Of a DNA stretch of 64,000 bases, positions 1 to 9,954 are shown one piece after another; the first letter of the stretch is position 1, and each line of letters starts with the position of its first letter. The notes under the pieces are model-generated. The model worked only from the letters and a program-made list of their open reading frames with translations. It made no database searches and had not been told where the DNA came from. Made by a program: the position numbers and the translations under genes. The DNA is taken from contig NZ_BCXD01000010.1 in the NCBI RefSeq assembly GCF_001894925.1, positions 124,001-188,000 on the forward strand, in the 5' to 3' direction. The DNA comes from Rhodococcus rhodnii NBRC 100604. GTDB lineage: Bacteria > Actinomycetota > Actinomycetes > Mycobacteriales > Mycobacteriaceae.

Positions 1-268
1 CGACGTCGACAGGCTCAGCACCGACAGTTCGACGGCGAGCGGACTCGACTCGTCCTTGATGGGACGCAGGAACTCGAGTTCCATTCGCCGCACGACCATC
101 GCCTCGCGCGGGTCGGGCCGCGTGCCCTGCGAGAGCGACTTCATGAACAGCACTCGCGCTTCCTGCATGTACTCCAGGAACAGCGTGTTGTTGACGTGCC
201 CCAAGCGATCGGAATCGCCCCAGCGCACATGGACCTCCGCGACGAACGTCTCGCCCGTGCTCGCGCCG

Positions 269-276
<8 letters not shown>
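1..276 (-). CDS. Acyl-CoA thioesterase, hotdog fold (3' part outside window)
   Basis: The first 92 codons of a 4-hydroxybenzoyl-CoA thioesterase-like hotdog protein, which hydrolyses acyl-CoA esters in the cytosol. The diagnostic stretch is RWGDSDRLGHVNNTLFLEYM near residues 18-37, holding the Asp and the GHVNN loop of this family, followed by EAR in the long helix. The GTG start at 276 lies inside the last codons of ettA (8-bp overlap), so the two are translationally coupled in the order ettA then thioesterase. The substrate cannot be told from sequence. The C-terminal part is cut by the window edge. Confidence 0.85.
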
Positions 277-1945
<1,669 letters not shown>

Positions 1946-2080
1946 CGTTGGCCAACTCTCCTAGCTGGGGAAATGTGGAGGACAGGGCGGACTCTCCCGC
2001 GAAGCCCCCGCAGTGCGTTCCGAGTTCTCGCATCCGATGGTATCGGAGCTACGGGGTCGCCTCGTACGCGCCGACCGCCC

Positions 2081-4117
2081 TCACCAGTCGCCCTCACGGT
2101 CGCGGCGCGCGAGCTCGGCGAACATCGCGTTGTGCGCGGCGAGATCGGCGTCGTGATCGCGCTCGGCGGCGCGGTCGGTGCGGCGCGCCGTCCGCTGGTC
2201 GCTGCGCGACCACTGCACGAGCAGCGCGAGCATGACGATGACGAGCGGGATCTCGCCCGTCGCCCACGCGATGGACCCGCCGAGCTTCTGATCGGCGAGC
2301 AGATCGTCGTTCCATCCGAGGTCGAGCGACCGGTAGAACCACTCGCCCATCACCGACGTCGTGCTCATCAGGGCGACACCGAAGAACGCGTGGAACGGCA
2401 GCGAACCGAACACCATCGCGAGCTTCGTGACGGGCTGCAGCTGGCGCGGCGCGGGGTCGACGCCGATCGCGACCCAGTAGAAGAGGTAGCCGCTCGCGAG
2501 GAAATGGAAGTTCATCAGCACGTGTGCGGCGTGGTTGTCGATCGTCGCGCTGAAGACACCGCCGAGGTACAGGACGTAGAACCCGCCGACGAACAGCACC
2601 GCCGCCGTGATCGGATGCGTCAGGAAGCGCGAGTACGAGCTGTGGAGGGCGGCGAGGATCCATTCGCGCAGCCCCGGCACGCCGTCCTTGCCGGCGGGGT
2701 GCAGGGTGCGCAGTGCGAGCGTCACCGGGGCGCCGAGCACGAGCAGCACCGGCGCGAGCATCGACAACGCCATGTGCGCGCCCATGTGGACGCTGAAGAC
2801 GGCCGGCGAGTACATGCCGACGCCGGACGACGTCGCGAGCAGCAGGACGAGGCAGCCGAGCAGCCACGTCACCGTCCGGCCCGTCCCCCACGTGTCGCCG
2901 CGCCGCCGCAGCTTGATCACGGAGTGGATGTAGACGGCGGCCATGACGACGGCGGCCGTCCCGAAGATCAGGTCGAAGCGCCAGTGCGTCACGAAGTTCG
3001 CGAGCGAGGGCGGACCGGGCAGCTGATACCCGAGCTCGACCTCCTGCAGCGTCGGGATCGAGCTCGGCGGCGGGGGCGGCGTGCGGCCGAGACCGACGGC
3101 GAGGCCCACCGTCGCGGCCATGACGAGGACCTCGATGCCCGCGAACCGTGCGAATGCGCCGCGGTCGCCGGGGTCGGCTTCGATGCGGGGCACGAGCTTG
3201 CGCCGCTGGCTGTAGCCGAACAGGCCGAGGACGACGAGGGCGACGGCCTTCGCGACGACGAGCCGGCCGTACGTCGTCGCGAGGAGATCGCCGAGTTCGA
3301 CGCGCACGAGTGCATTGATCACACCGCTGGCGCCGATGACGACGAAGGACCACAGCGCGACCGTCGAGAAGCGGCGGGCGGCGACGTCGAGGTGGGCACC
3401 TCGCCTGCGGGCGTGCGCGAACAGCGCGACGAGACCGCCCACCCACAGCGACGCCGCGACGAGGTGAAGGACGAGGCTGTTGGTCGCCATGTCGTGCGAT
3501 CCGCCCGCCGACGAGTGCCCGGTGAGCGCGATCGGCATGAGCGAGCAGATCGCGAGCACGAGCACGAGCGGCGTCCACCACCAGCGCAACGCTATGCGCG
3601 CGAGGACGGCGACGACGATCGCGATGATCGCGGTCCACCGCCACGCGCTCGCGACCTCGACATCGCCCATCGCGGAGAACAGATTCGCGGGCTGCACCGC
3701 CACGCGGAACGGCTGGCCCGACGTGTCCGAGAGAGTCAGCGGAACGAGGACCGCGGAGAGCGCCGCCCACACGATCGCGGCGTACGACGCGGTCCGTGTC
3801 GCGCGATAGCCGTCGACGTCGAGGACTCCGCTGCGCTGCGGCGGCACGAAGAACGCCGCCAGCAGCAGTGAGCCGATCATGACGACGGCCGCGATCTCGG
3901 CAGCGGCGCGCACCGCGGGCAGCCCGTACGTCGTGAGCGGGCCCGGGTCGGGGATGCCGAGCAGCACGAGGGCCTCGGACGCCGACAGCCCGACGACGAG
4001 CGCGGCGACGAGCGCGGCGGTGAGTCCCGCGACGACGACGATCCCGCGCGACGACCCCGTCGGCGGCTGGGTCTCCTCCGCGGCAGACTCGTACTGCCCG
4101 AGATCGCGTGTTGCCAT
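2081..4117 (-). CDS. Fused CopD-like copper domain / CtaG-type cytochrome c oxidase assembly protein
   Basis: A polytopic membrane protein of 678 residues. The N-terminal half contains a CopD-like region around LVLHLVAASLWVGGLVALF, and the C-terminal half is the caa3-type CtaG domain (HMGAHMALSMLAPVLLVLGA, then a His-rich helix with NHAAHVLMNFHFL). CopD proteins handle periplasmic copper and CtaG helps insert copper into cytochrome c oxidase, so the fusion probably supplies copper to the terminal oxidase. I start at ATG 4117 rather than the longer frame because the upstream residues are low-complexity Arg-rich and a TACCCT box ends 7 nt before this ATG. It is separated by about 135 bp from ettA downstream and transcribed alone. 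Confidence 0.85.
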   Translation of the reverse strand: MATRDLGQYESAAEETQPPTGSSRGIVVVAGLTAALVAALVVGLSASEALVLLGIPDPGPLTTYGLPAVRAAAEIAAVVMIGSLLLAAFFVPPQRSGVLDVDGYRATRTASYAAIVWAALSAVLVPLTLSDTSGQPFRVAVQPANLFSAMGDVEVASAWRWTAIIAIVVAVLARIALRWWWTPLVLVLAICSLMPIALTGHSSAGGSHDMATNSLVLHLVAASLWVGGLVALFAHARRRGAHLDVAARRFSTVALWSFVVIGASGVINALVRVELGDLLATTYGRLVVAKAVALVVLGLFGYSQRRKLVPRIEADPGDRGAFARFAGIEVLVMAATVGLAVGLGRTPPPPPSSIPTLQEVELGYQLPGPPSLANFVTHWRFDLIFGTAAVVMAAVYIHSVIKLRRRGDTWGTGRTVTWLLGCLVLLLATSSGVGMYSPAVFSVHMGAHMALSMLAPVLLVLGAPVTLALRTLHPAGKDGVPGLREWILAALHSSYSRFLTHPITAAVLFVGGFYVLYLGGVFSATIDNHAAHVLMNFHFLASGYLFYWVAIGVDPAPRQLQPVTKLAMVFGSLPFHAFFGVALMSTTSVMGEWFYRSLDLGWNDDLLADQKLGGSIAWATGEIPLVIVMLALLVQWSRSDQRTARRTDRAAERDHDADLAAHNAMFAELARRDREGDW

Positions 4118-4226
4118 GGCTACCAGGGTAGAGCGTGTCGCACACCGCCTACGACGCACCGTCGGAGACCGTCGTCCGGCTACCGTCGTCGCGAGCCGAC
4201 ATTCCGACCCGACCGAAGGCACGCCC

Positions 4227-5894
4227 GTGAGCCAGCACCACCTCGTCGTCCACCCCCTCGTCCTGCGCCGGCTGACGGTGCTCCGTGTCCGCGACGTCAC
4301 TCCGCGCATGCGGCGGGTCACCGTCGGAGGCGACGAGCTGGGCGCGTTCCGTCGCGACGGCCTCGACCTCCAGGCCTTCGCGAGCACGCAGTTCGACGAT
4401 CACGTCAAGATCGTGTTCAACGCGGACGGACCGGCCGAGGACGTCGTCCCGATCCAGCTCGAGCACGGAATCGAATGGACCGACGCCCCGTCGCGGCGCG
4501 CACGCGACTACACGCCGCGCCGCGTCGCCGAGGACGAACTCGACGTCGATTTCGTGCTGCACTCGGCGCGCGGGGGCGGGCCCGCCGAACAGTGGGCGCG
4601 CGGCGCCGCACCGGGCGACGATCTGTGGATCGTCGGACCCAAGTCGTCGACGGTGCTGCCGTCCGACGTCGACCGGATGATCCTGGTGGCCGACGAGACG
4701 GGACTCCCGGCAGTCGGGCGGTTCTTCGACGAGCGCCCGGCCGACGTCCCCGTCACGGCCGTTCTCACCGTCGCCGACGACCGCGCGCGGCAGGATCTCG
4801 CCGTCGGTCCGCACGACTCCGTGGTGTGGGTGAACGCGGCGCCGGGCGACGGTGCCGCGCTCGCCGACGCCGTCGCGACCCTGCCGGACGAGGTGTGGCA
4901 GGGCACCCCGTACGTGTGGGCGGCCGGGGAATCGCGGTCGCTGCTGCCGCTGCGCCGGCTCGTGGGGCGCACGCACGGCGTCCCGAAGGACCACACGAAC
5001 ATCACCGGCTACTGGCACGTGACGACGGACACCGACGACTCGGCGGCCCCCGCGACCCCGCCGATCGAAGCGCCCGTCGCATGGCTGGCGGTCCGGGCGG
5101 CCGTCCGGCTCGGGGTTCTTGACGCGATCGGCGACGGCGCCACCACGACCGCGGCGATCGGCGACCGGCTGACACTGCCCGAGTCCGTGCTCGCGCCACT
5201 CGTGGACGTGCTGGTGACGCGCGGGGTCCTCACCGAGACGGCAGGCACGCTCGGTCTCGGCAGCCTCGGGGACGATCTGCTGGGCGACGAGCACGCCCGC
5301 GAATACTTCGACGGGCCGTTCGCCGACGGTGTTCTCACGCTCACGCGGCTGCCGGACGCGCTCCGGTCCGGCCGGTCCGCGTGGCAGGAGAGCTACGGCC
5401 GCACCCTCGCCGAGACGGCGGCCGAAGATCCCGATCTCGCCGGCGAATTCGAAGAAGAGGCGGCTCGCCTCACCTTCCTCACGGGCGGCATCGCCGCGCT
5501 GCCGGTGTGGCGCGACGGGCTGCGCGTCGCGGTCACCGGACCCGGCGCGGAGCCGGTTCGCCGGGGTCTCGCCGACGCCCGCCCCGTGCACTTCGTCGAC
5601 GACGGCGCGGATCTCGTGGTCTCCGCCCTCGCCGGGGAGCACCGCACCGACGACGAACTGCGCTCGCACCTGGCCGCATGCGACGCACCCGCCCTCGTGC
5701 TCGTGGAGTCCACGACACCGGACGCGCTCGGCGCGCACCGCGCCGAGGAGATGCTGCTGCGCGTCGCGACGACGGGTGCGGCGTACCGCACCGCCGAGCG
5801 GCTCACCGAGATCGCGGGCGAGGCGGGATGGCGCACGCGGAGCACGCGTTCGCTCGGGTGGGGCGTCGGTGCCCTCGTGCTCGACAGGGCGTGA
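4227..5894 (+). CDS. Siderophore-interacting FAD protein fused to a methyltransferase-like domain
   Basis: A 555-residue protein. Residues 1 to about 265 are a siderophore-interacting flavoprotein of the ViuB type, which reduces ferric siderophores to release iron: the FAD motif RARDYTPRR lies near 91-99, ADETGLPAVGRFF near 155, and the family ending SLLPLRRLV...HTNITGYWH near 233-265. From about 280 a winged-helix dimerisation domain like that of SAM-dependent O-methyltransferases follows, and the last 130 residues match the methyltransferase core (ADLVVSALAGEH, LVLVESTTP, the TTGAAYRTAERLTEIAGEAGW helix). The glycine-rich SAM loop is replaced by VAVTGPGAEP, so methyl transfer may be lost. 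The GTG start at 4227 follows the 109-bp divergent gap to the CopD-CtaG gene. Function of the tail is unknown. Confidence 0.8.
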   Translation: MSQHHLVVHPLVLRRLTVLRVRDVTPRMRRVTVGGDELGAFRRDGLDLQAFASTQFDDHVKIVFNADGPAEDVVPIQLEHGIEWTDAPSRRARDYTPRRVAEDELDVDFVLHSARGGGPAEQWARGAAPGDDLWIVGPKSSTVLPSDVDRMILVADETGLPAVGRFFDERPADVPVTAVLTVADDRARQDLAVGPHDSVVWVNAAPGDGAALADAVATLPDEVWQGTPYVWAAGESRSLLPLRRLVGRTHGVPKDHTNITGYWHVTTDTDDSAAPATPPIEAPVAWLAVRAAVRLGVLDAIGDGATTTAAIGDRLTLPESVLAPLVDVLVTRGVLTETAGTLGLGSLGDDLLGDEHAREYFDGPFADGVLTLTRLPDALRSGRSAWQESYGRTLAETAAEDPDLAGEFEEEAARLTFLTGGIAALPVWRDGLRVAVTGPGAEPVRRGLADARPVHFVDDGADLVVSALAGEHRTDDELRSHLAACDAPALVLVESTTPDALGAHRAEEMLLRVATTGAAYRTAERLTEIAGEAGWRTRSTRSLGWGVGALVLDRA

Positions 5895-5914
5895 TCGCCC
5901 GCGCCGGCGGGGCA

Positions 5915-6204
5915 ATGGTTCGACGCTCGTCGCGTCGACGTACTCGACGCGCCCGCCGCGGGCGCGGTCGAGTGCGGCGTCGAATCGTGTGTCGTAACCG
6001 CCGAACCGCACCAGGACCGCCGTCAGCCGGGCGATCAGCGGACGTAGTGCATGCCCGATCGAGGCGAGTTCCCAGGATCTCGGCATCACGACCCTGGCCG
6101 GTGTGATCGTCGGCCGCGAGCCGGTCGCCTTCCGTGGGGACGAGTTGCCAGTCGGTACAGGCGCGGAGCAGTCGCGCGTCGAGCGGCAGGAACGCTCGAT
6201 ACAC
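5915..6204 (-). pseudogene. Frameshifted remnant, family not recognised
   Basis: Reading the minus strand from GTG 6204, one frame gives a plausible protein start (MYRAFLPLDARLLRACTDWQ) and continues to about 6105. The convincing continuation (MPRSWELASIGHALRPLIAR, then VRFGGYDTRFDAALDRARGG) is in another frame down to about 5920. No stop closes that second frame before it runs antisense into the siderophore gene, so the 3' end is lost. I do not recognise the family. It is most likely a decayed gene; a sequencing error could explain the frameshift but not the missing end. Confidence 0.35.
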
Positions 6205-6656
6205 CCCCTACGTGCCGGCGGTCGAGGAGACGCCACCGTCGTGGCTGCCGTTCTTCGACGGTTACGCCGCGCAGGCGGCGGAGGGGAACGCGATCGCACG
6301 GAGTCTCGTCGACCGATTCGCACGTCCTCCGGTCGGCGACGACGACCTCCACGAGGTGCTGATCACGCACGCCTACCCCATCGCCTGGCTCGTACGGGAT
6401 GCGCTCGACGCACCACAGGCGCGCTGGCTCGGCCTCGAAAGTGCGAATGCTGCGCTCCGTCGAGTACCGGGACGACGTACCCCCGACCGTCGTGGTGTTC
6501 AACGAGACGAGTCATCTCCCGATGGAGTTGCGCTGGACTGGATTCTCGGCGGGGGCCGAGACCGTGAGCAACCGGGCGACGGCCACGGCGTCGTTCCGCC
6601 GGACCAGGGCTGATACGGTTGCTGCCGTGGAGTTGATCGAGGTCGACAGAATCTAG
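6205..6656 (+). pseudogene. Histidine phosphatase family remnant (5'-truncated, frameshifted)
   Basis: The plus strand encodes the C-terminal half of a histidine phosphatase-like protein: TPPSWLPFFDGYAAQ, then LITHAYPIAWLVRDALDAPQ with the second catalytic His, then LGLESANAAL. At about 6452-6456 the frame shifts by one base and continues as VEYRDDVPPTVVVFNETSH and LPMELRWTGF to a TAG at 6654-6656. The N-terminal RHG nucleophile motif is absent, because the region where it should lie reads as the opposite-strand remnant. The gene cannot be functional as written. Confidence 0.6.
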
Positions 6657-6676
6657 CCACCGAACTGCCGGTGGCT
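6655..6676 (+). terminator. Hairpin after the phosphatase remnant
   Basis: A perfect 8-bp stem (AGCCACCG / CGGTGGCT) with a 6-nt loop overlaps the TAG of the phosphatase remnant and is followed by TTCAC. It is a weak candidate terminator with only a short T run. Confidence 0.4.
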
Positions 6677-6990
6677 TTCACCGTTGCGGGTGCCGTCCGT
6701 CGTGGGCGCCGCACCCTCGGTGTCGATCGCCCCCTCGCTGCACGCGTCGGCCCACACTCCCTGGTTCGAGGCATCCGCGCGACCCTCACCGGCAGTTTCG
6801 CACCGCACCGACCCCCGGTCCGGGGTGCACGAGTGCGCGCGACTCCACCTCCCGAGCCCGCTTCGCCGTGGCTTCCCGACGTTCGAGCGACGAACTCCAC
6901 GCCGCGAAGCCGACGTCCGCGGCGCTCTCCCGGTGCGACTCGCGCGTCGCCCGCCCCCGCCGACACAGAACTGCTGAGAGAAGTACGGCA
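6677..6990 (+). other. Leader region of the ABC-F gene
   Basis: A 314-bp stretch without a recognised gene. A frame opening near 6684 closes with TGA at 6975-6977, 13 nt before the ABC-F start, so a translated leader is possible, but its composition is not clearly coding. I found no convincing attenuator hairpin or macrolide-type leader peptide by eye. Confidence 0.3.
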
Positions 6991-8595
6991 ATGGCTACCA
7001 AATCCGCTGTGACACTGCGAAATCTGTCCTTCGAGTGGCCCGACGGCACCATCGCGCTCGCCGGGATCGACGGCACCTTCGGCATCGGCCGAACCGGGCT
7101 GATCGGCCGGAACGGCGCGGGAAAATCCACCCTGCTCCGCCTCGTCGCGGGCGAGCTGCACCCGACGTCCGGCCACATCGACACCCTCGGCGAGGTCGGC
7201 TACCTGCCGCAGACACTCACGTTGCGGCACGACACCACGGTCGCGGACCTGCTCGGTATCCGGCCGACCCTCGACGCACTGAAGGCGATCGAGTCCGGCG
7301 CGGTCGATCAGCGTCACTTCGACGCGGTCGGCGACGACTGGGACATCGAGTCCCGCGCCGACGAGGCCCTGCATCGGATCGGATTCTCCGCCGCGGACCT
7401 CGACCGCCGGGTCACCGAGATATCCGGCGGCGAGGCGATGCTCGTCGCGATCACCGGCCTGCGGATCCGGCGTACCCCGATCACGCTGCTCGACGAGCCC
7501 ACGAACAACCTCGACCGCGCGACGCGCGCGACGCTGGCGGAGTTCGTCGACCAGTGGCCGGGCACCCTCGTCGTCGTGAGTCACGACCTCGAACTACTGG
7601 AGCACATGGACGCCACCGCCGAAGTGTACGACGGCGGGCTGACCACCTTCGGCGGCCCGTATCGGGTATGGAAGGAGCACCGGGAGCAGGAGCAGGCCGC
7701 CGCCACGGCAGCCGCCCGCTCTGCTCAGCAGGCGCTGAAGGTCGAGAAGCGACAGCGCGTCGAGGCGGAGACGACACTCGCGCGCCGCGAACGCACCGGG
7801 AAGAAGACCCAGAAGGACGGCGGAATCCCGAAGATCCTCGCCGGCAACCGCGCGAGCAAGGCACAAGCGTCGGCCGGAACGCTGCGGTCGACGCTCGACG
7901 ACAAGGTCCGGGCCGCGCAGGCCGCGGCCGACGCGGCCGACGCCCGAGTCCGCGAGGAGGAGCACATCCACCTCGTCCTCCCCGATCCCGACGTGCCTCG
8001 CGGACGGCGCCTGATGGAACTCGAGGACGAAGACCGCACGATCGTCGTCCAGGGGCCGGAGCGCGTCGCGCTCGTCGGTGCGAACGGCTCCGGTAAGTCG
8101 ACGCTGATCGCACAGCTCGTCCAGCGGACCGAACCGATCCCCGGACGGCCCCGCGGCCGGCTGCTCGTCGATGTCGTCGGCTTCCTGCCGCAGCGTCTCG
8201 ACGGACTCGACGACGACGCGAGCGCGATGGAGAACGTGCAGGCGGTCGCACCGGAGACGCTGCCCGGCACCATCCGCAACCAGCTCGCCCGGCTGCTGCT
8301 GCGCGGTGACAGCGTCGATCGGCCGGTGCGCACCCTGTCCGGTGGCGAGCGATTCCGGGTCTCGCTCGCCCGGCTGCTCCTCGCCGAGCCTCCGGCCGAG
8401 CTGCTCGTCCTGGACGAGCCGACCAACAACCTCGACATCGCCAGCGTCGAACAGCTCGCCGAAGCCCTCGACTCGTATCGAGGGGGCCTGCTCGTGGTCA
8501 GCCACGACGGGGCGTTCCTGGAACGAATCGGTGTCGACACGATCGTCGAGCTGGACGGGAACGGAAGGATCCACCGACGCCGAGAGCTCGGCTGA
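6991..8595 (+). CDS. ABC-F ATPase, antibiotic-resistance (ribosome protection) type
   Basis: A soluble protein of 534 residues with two ATPase domains and no membrane segment, hence ABC-F rather than a transporter. The first domain has IGRNGAGKST near 38-47, ISGGEAMLVA near 146 and LLDEPTNNLD near 167. The linker is a long basic coiled coil (about 230-330, rich in Ala, Arg, Lys and Glu). The second domain has GANGSGKST near 365, LSGGERFRVSL near 450 and LVLDEPTNNLD near 472. Such proteins displace drugs from the ribosome or act on stalled ribosomes. The ATG at 6991 is preceded by GAGAGAAG. The sequence differs strongly from EttA in the same window. The drug class is unknown. Confidence 0.85.
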   Translation: MATKSAVTLRNLSFEWPDGTIALAGIDGTFGIGRTGLIGRNGAGKSTLLRLVAGELHPTSGHIDTLGEVGYLPQTLTLRHDTTVADLLGIRPTLDALKAIESGAVDQRHFDAVGDDWDIESRADEALHRIGFSAADLDRRVTEISGGEAMLVAITGLRIRRTPITLLDEPTNNLDRATRATLAEFVDQWPGTLVVVSHDLELLEHMDATAEVYDGGLTTFGGPYRVWKEHREQEQAAATAAARSAQQALKVEKRQRVEAETTLARRERTGKKTQKDGGIPKILAGNRASKAQASAGTLRSTLDDKVRAAQAAADAADARVREEEHIHLVLPDPDVPRGRRLMELEDEDRTIVVQGPERVALVGANGSGKSTLIAQLVQRTEPIPGRPRGRLLVDVVGFLPQRLDGLDDDASAMENVQAVAPETLPGTIRNQLARLLLRGDSVDRPVRTLSGGERFRVSLARLLLAEPPAELLVLDEPTNNLDIASVEQLAEALDSYRGGLLVVSHDGAFLERIGVDTIVELDGNGRIHRRRELG

Positions 8596-8707
8596 GACAG
8601 CGGCGCCGTGATCCGGGCGTCGTCCTCGAGCCGGTCGGTGGCGGGTCGCCCGGCGGGCGCCCACTACCGGTTCGGGCTCGTGGCCCCGCACGGACCTGAG
8701 CTTGTGG

Positions 8708-8780
8708 TGCCCCCGGCAGGATTCGAACCTGCGACCGAGAGATTAGAAGGCTCTTGCTCTATCCCCTGAGCTACGGAGGC
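8708..8780 (-). tRNA. tRNA-Arg (anticodon TCT)
   Basis: Read on the minus strand, the sequence folds into a cloverleaf with acceptor GCCTCCG/CGGGGGC (one G-U pair), the D loop containing CTCAGGGGATAGAGC, the anticodon loop CTTCTAA giving anticodon TCT, and the GGTTCGAATCC T arm. A genomic CCA follows the discriminator A at 8705-8707. Confidence 0.95.
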
Positions 8781-8883
8781 GCGGCTTGCATCCTACCGTC
8801 GCGCGCGTGCGCTGGGCGATCGAGTGGGTTCGGTCGCCGATTCCCATCTCGAACGAGTGGAATGTATGAAATAGTCATACATC

Positions 8884-9565
8884 GTGTCGAACACGGGGAA
8901 CGCTGCTGCTCGGACCGCGGACGGTGCCGGGAGTCGGCGCAGGGGAACGATCCGGCGGCGCCCGTGCCGCGCACTGCCGGCGGCGGCGGTGTTCGTCGCG
9001 CTGCTCGCCGGGTGCTCGTCACCCGAGCCACCCGTCGCGGCGACCGATGCGGTCGAGGCGGTGGCCTCGGTCTCGTCGCCGTCACCCTCCCCCCACGCCG
9101 CGCACGTTCTCCGGTGACGACCCACTGATGAAGCAGTTCGGCGACGAGAACGGCTTCGGGCAGCACTGCAGGAATCACGCACCCGAGGGCTGCGACGTCT
9201 TCTTCGTCTTCGATCGTCCCGTCGACACCGTCGATCCGGCCTGCGGCGGAACGCTTCCCGTGACGAACGGCCGCCTCGTCGCACTCCCCGTGCGAGCGCG
9301 CACGTCCGATACGCTCGACGCGCGATACTACGAAGGATTCTTCTGGTCGCAGCACTTCTCGGCGATCGACGCCGGCGGGCTGACGGTGCGAGGGCTGTCG
9401 TCACCGGTGACGCTCGCGTGCCACGCGGAATCCGGACGCGCCCTGCCCGACGTCCTCATGCCCGGAATGCACTACGAGGGTGTCGTCGTCCTCGACATCC
9501 CCGCCGACGCCACGGCCCTCGAGTTCACGGCGCAGACCGTCACGTGGTGGTTCGCCCTCACCTGA
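8884..9565 (+). pseudogene. Secreted lipoprotein with a frameshift in a C6 tract
   Basis: The first frame starts at GTG 8884 and encodes a basic N-terminus, a hydrophobic stretch and the lipobox LLAGC, followed by a Ser/Pro-rich linker, then ends at TGA 9115-9117. The continuing mature domain is in the next frame from about 9095: FSGDDPLMKQFGDENGFGQH, CDVFFVFDRPVD and a Trp-rich end TVTWWFALT at 9565. Removing one C from the run of six at 9089-9094 joins the two frames as SPSPTPRTFSGDD. The cause is a sequencing slip, a recent null allele or homopolymer phase variation. The domain is not one I can name; four Cys in the mature part suggest disulfides in an extracytoplasmic protein. Confidence 0.65.
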
Positions 9566-9590
9566 ACGCCGAAGCGCGTCGCACCGGACA

Positions 9591-9619
9591 GGCTGCGGCC
9601 GGCACGTCCGGCCGCAGCC
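9591..9619. terminator. Bidirectional hairpin between convergent genes
   Basis: A perfect 12-bp stem (GGCTGCGGCCGG / CCGGCCGCAGCC) with a 5-nt loop sits between the lipoprotein (ends 9565) and the small gene on the other strand (ends 9628). There is no T tract. Confidence 0.5.
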
Positions 9620-9627
9620 GACACTCG

Positions 9628-9882
9628 TCAGGTGCGGTCGCTGCCACCGAGATCCGTGTCCGGCTCCGACTCGTCCGGGTCGCTGCCGGGACGCGACTCG
9701 TCGTCGCGTGCCTTCTTCGCGGCCTCGCTCATCTCGATACCGTCGGTGATCCAGTCACCGACCTCGCGGGTGACGTCGCGCACCGCGCCGGCGATGATGA
9801 CGGCGATCTGGCCGACGTGCGTCGCGGCGGACTCGGCGAGTTCCTGCACCGTGTCCTTGCGACGCTCGAACTTACCCACCAT
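9628..9882 (-). CDS. Small conserved amphipathic protein, function unknown
   Basis: An 84-residue protein beginning MVGKFERRKDTVQELAESAA. Residues 12-45 form an amphipathic helix with a hydrophobic run VGQIAVIIAGAV that could associate with membrane, and the C-terminal third is acidic and Pro/Asp/Ser-rich. The ATG at 9882 is preceded by AAAGGGACC at the right distance, favouring it over the longer frame starting at 9921. It lies just downstream of the desaturase gene on the same strand (72-bp gap) and may be in its operon. I do not know its function. Confidence 0.7.
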   Translation of the reverse strand: MVGKFERRKDTVQELAESAATHVGQIAVIIAGAVRDVTREVGDWITDGIEMSEAAKKARDDESRPGSDPDESEPDTDLGGSDRT

Positions 9883-9954
9883 GCCGGTCCCTTTCGCGCT
9901 GGTTGCGCCGAACGATAACACCGCTCGTGCGTGACTTTCCGGTCCCGGCCACGG

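Noticed and set aside
8600..8700. Hairpin after the ABC-F gene as a terminator
   Set aside because: The inverted repeat (GGCGGGTCGCCC with GGGCGCCC) is imperfect and has no T tract, so I do not list it.
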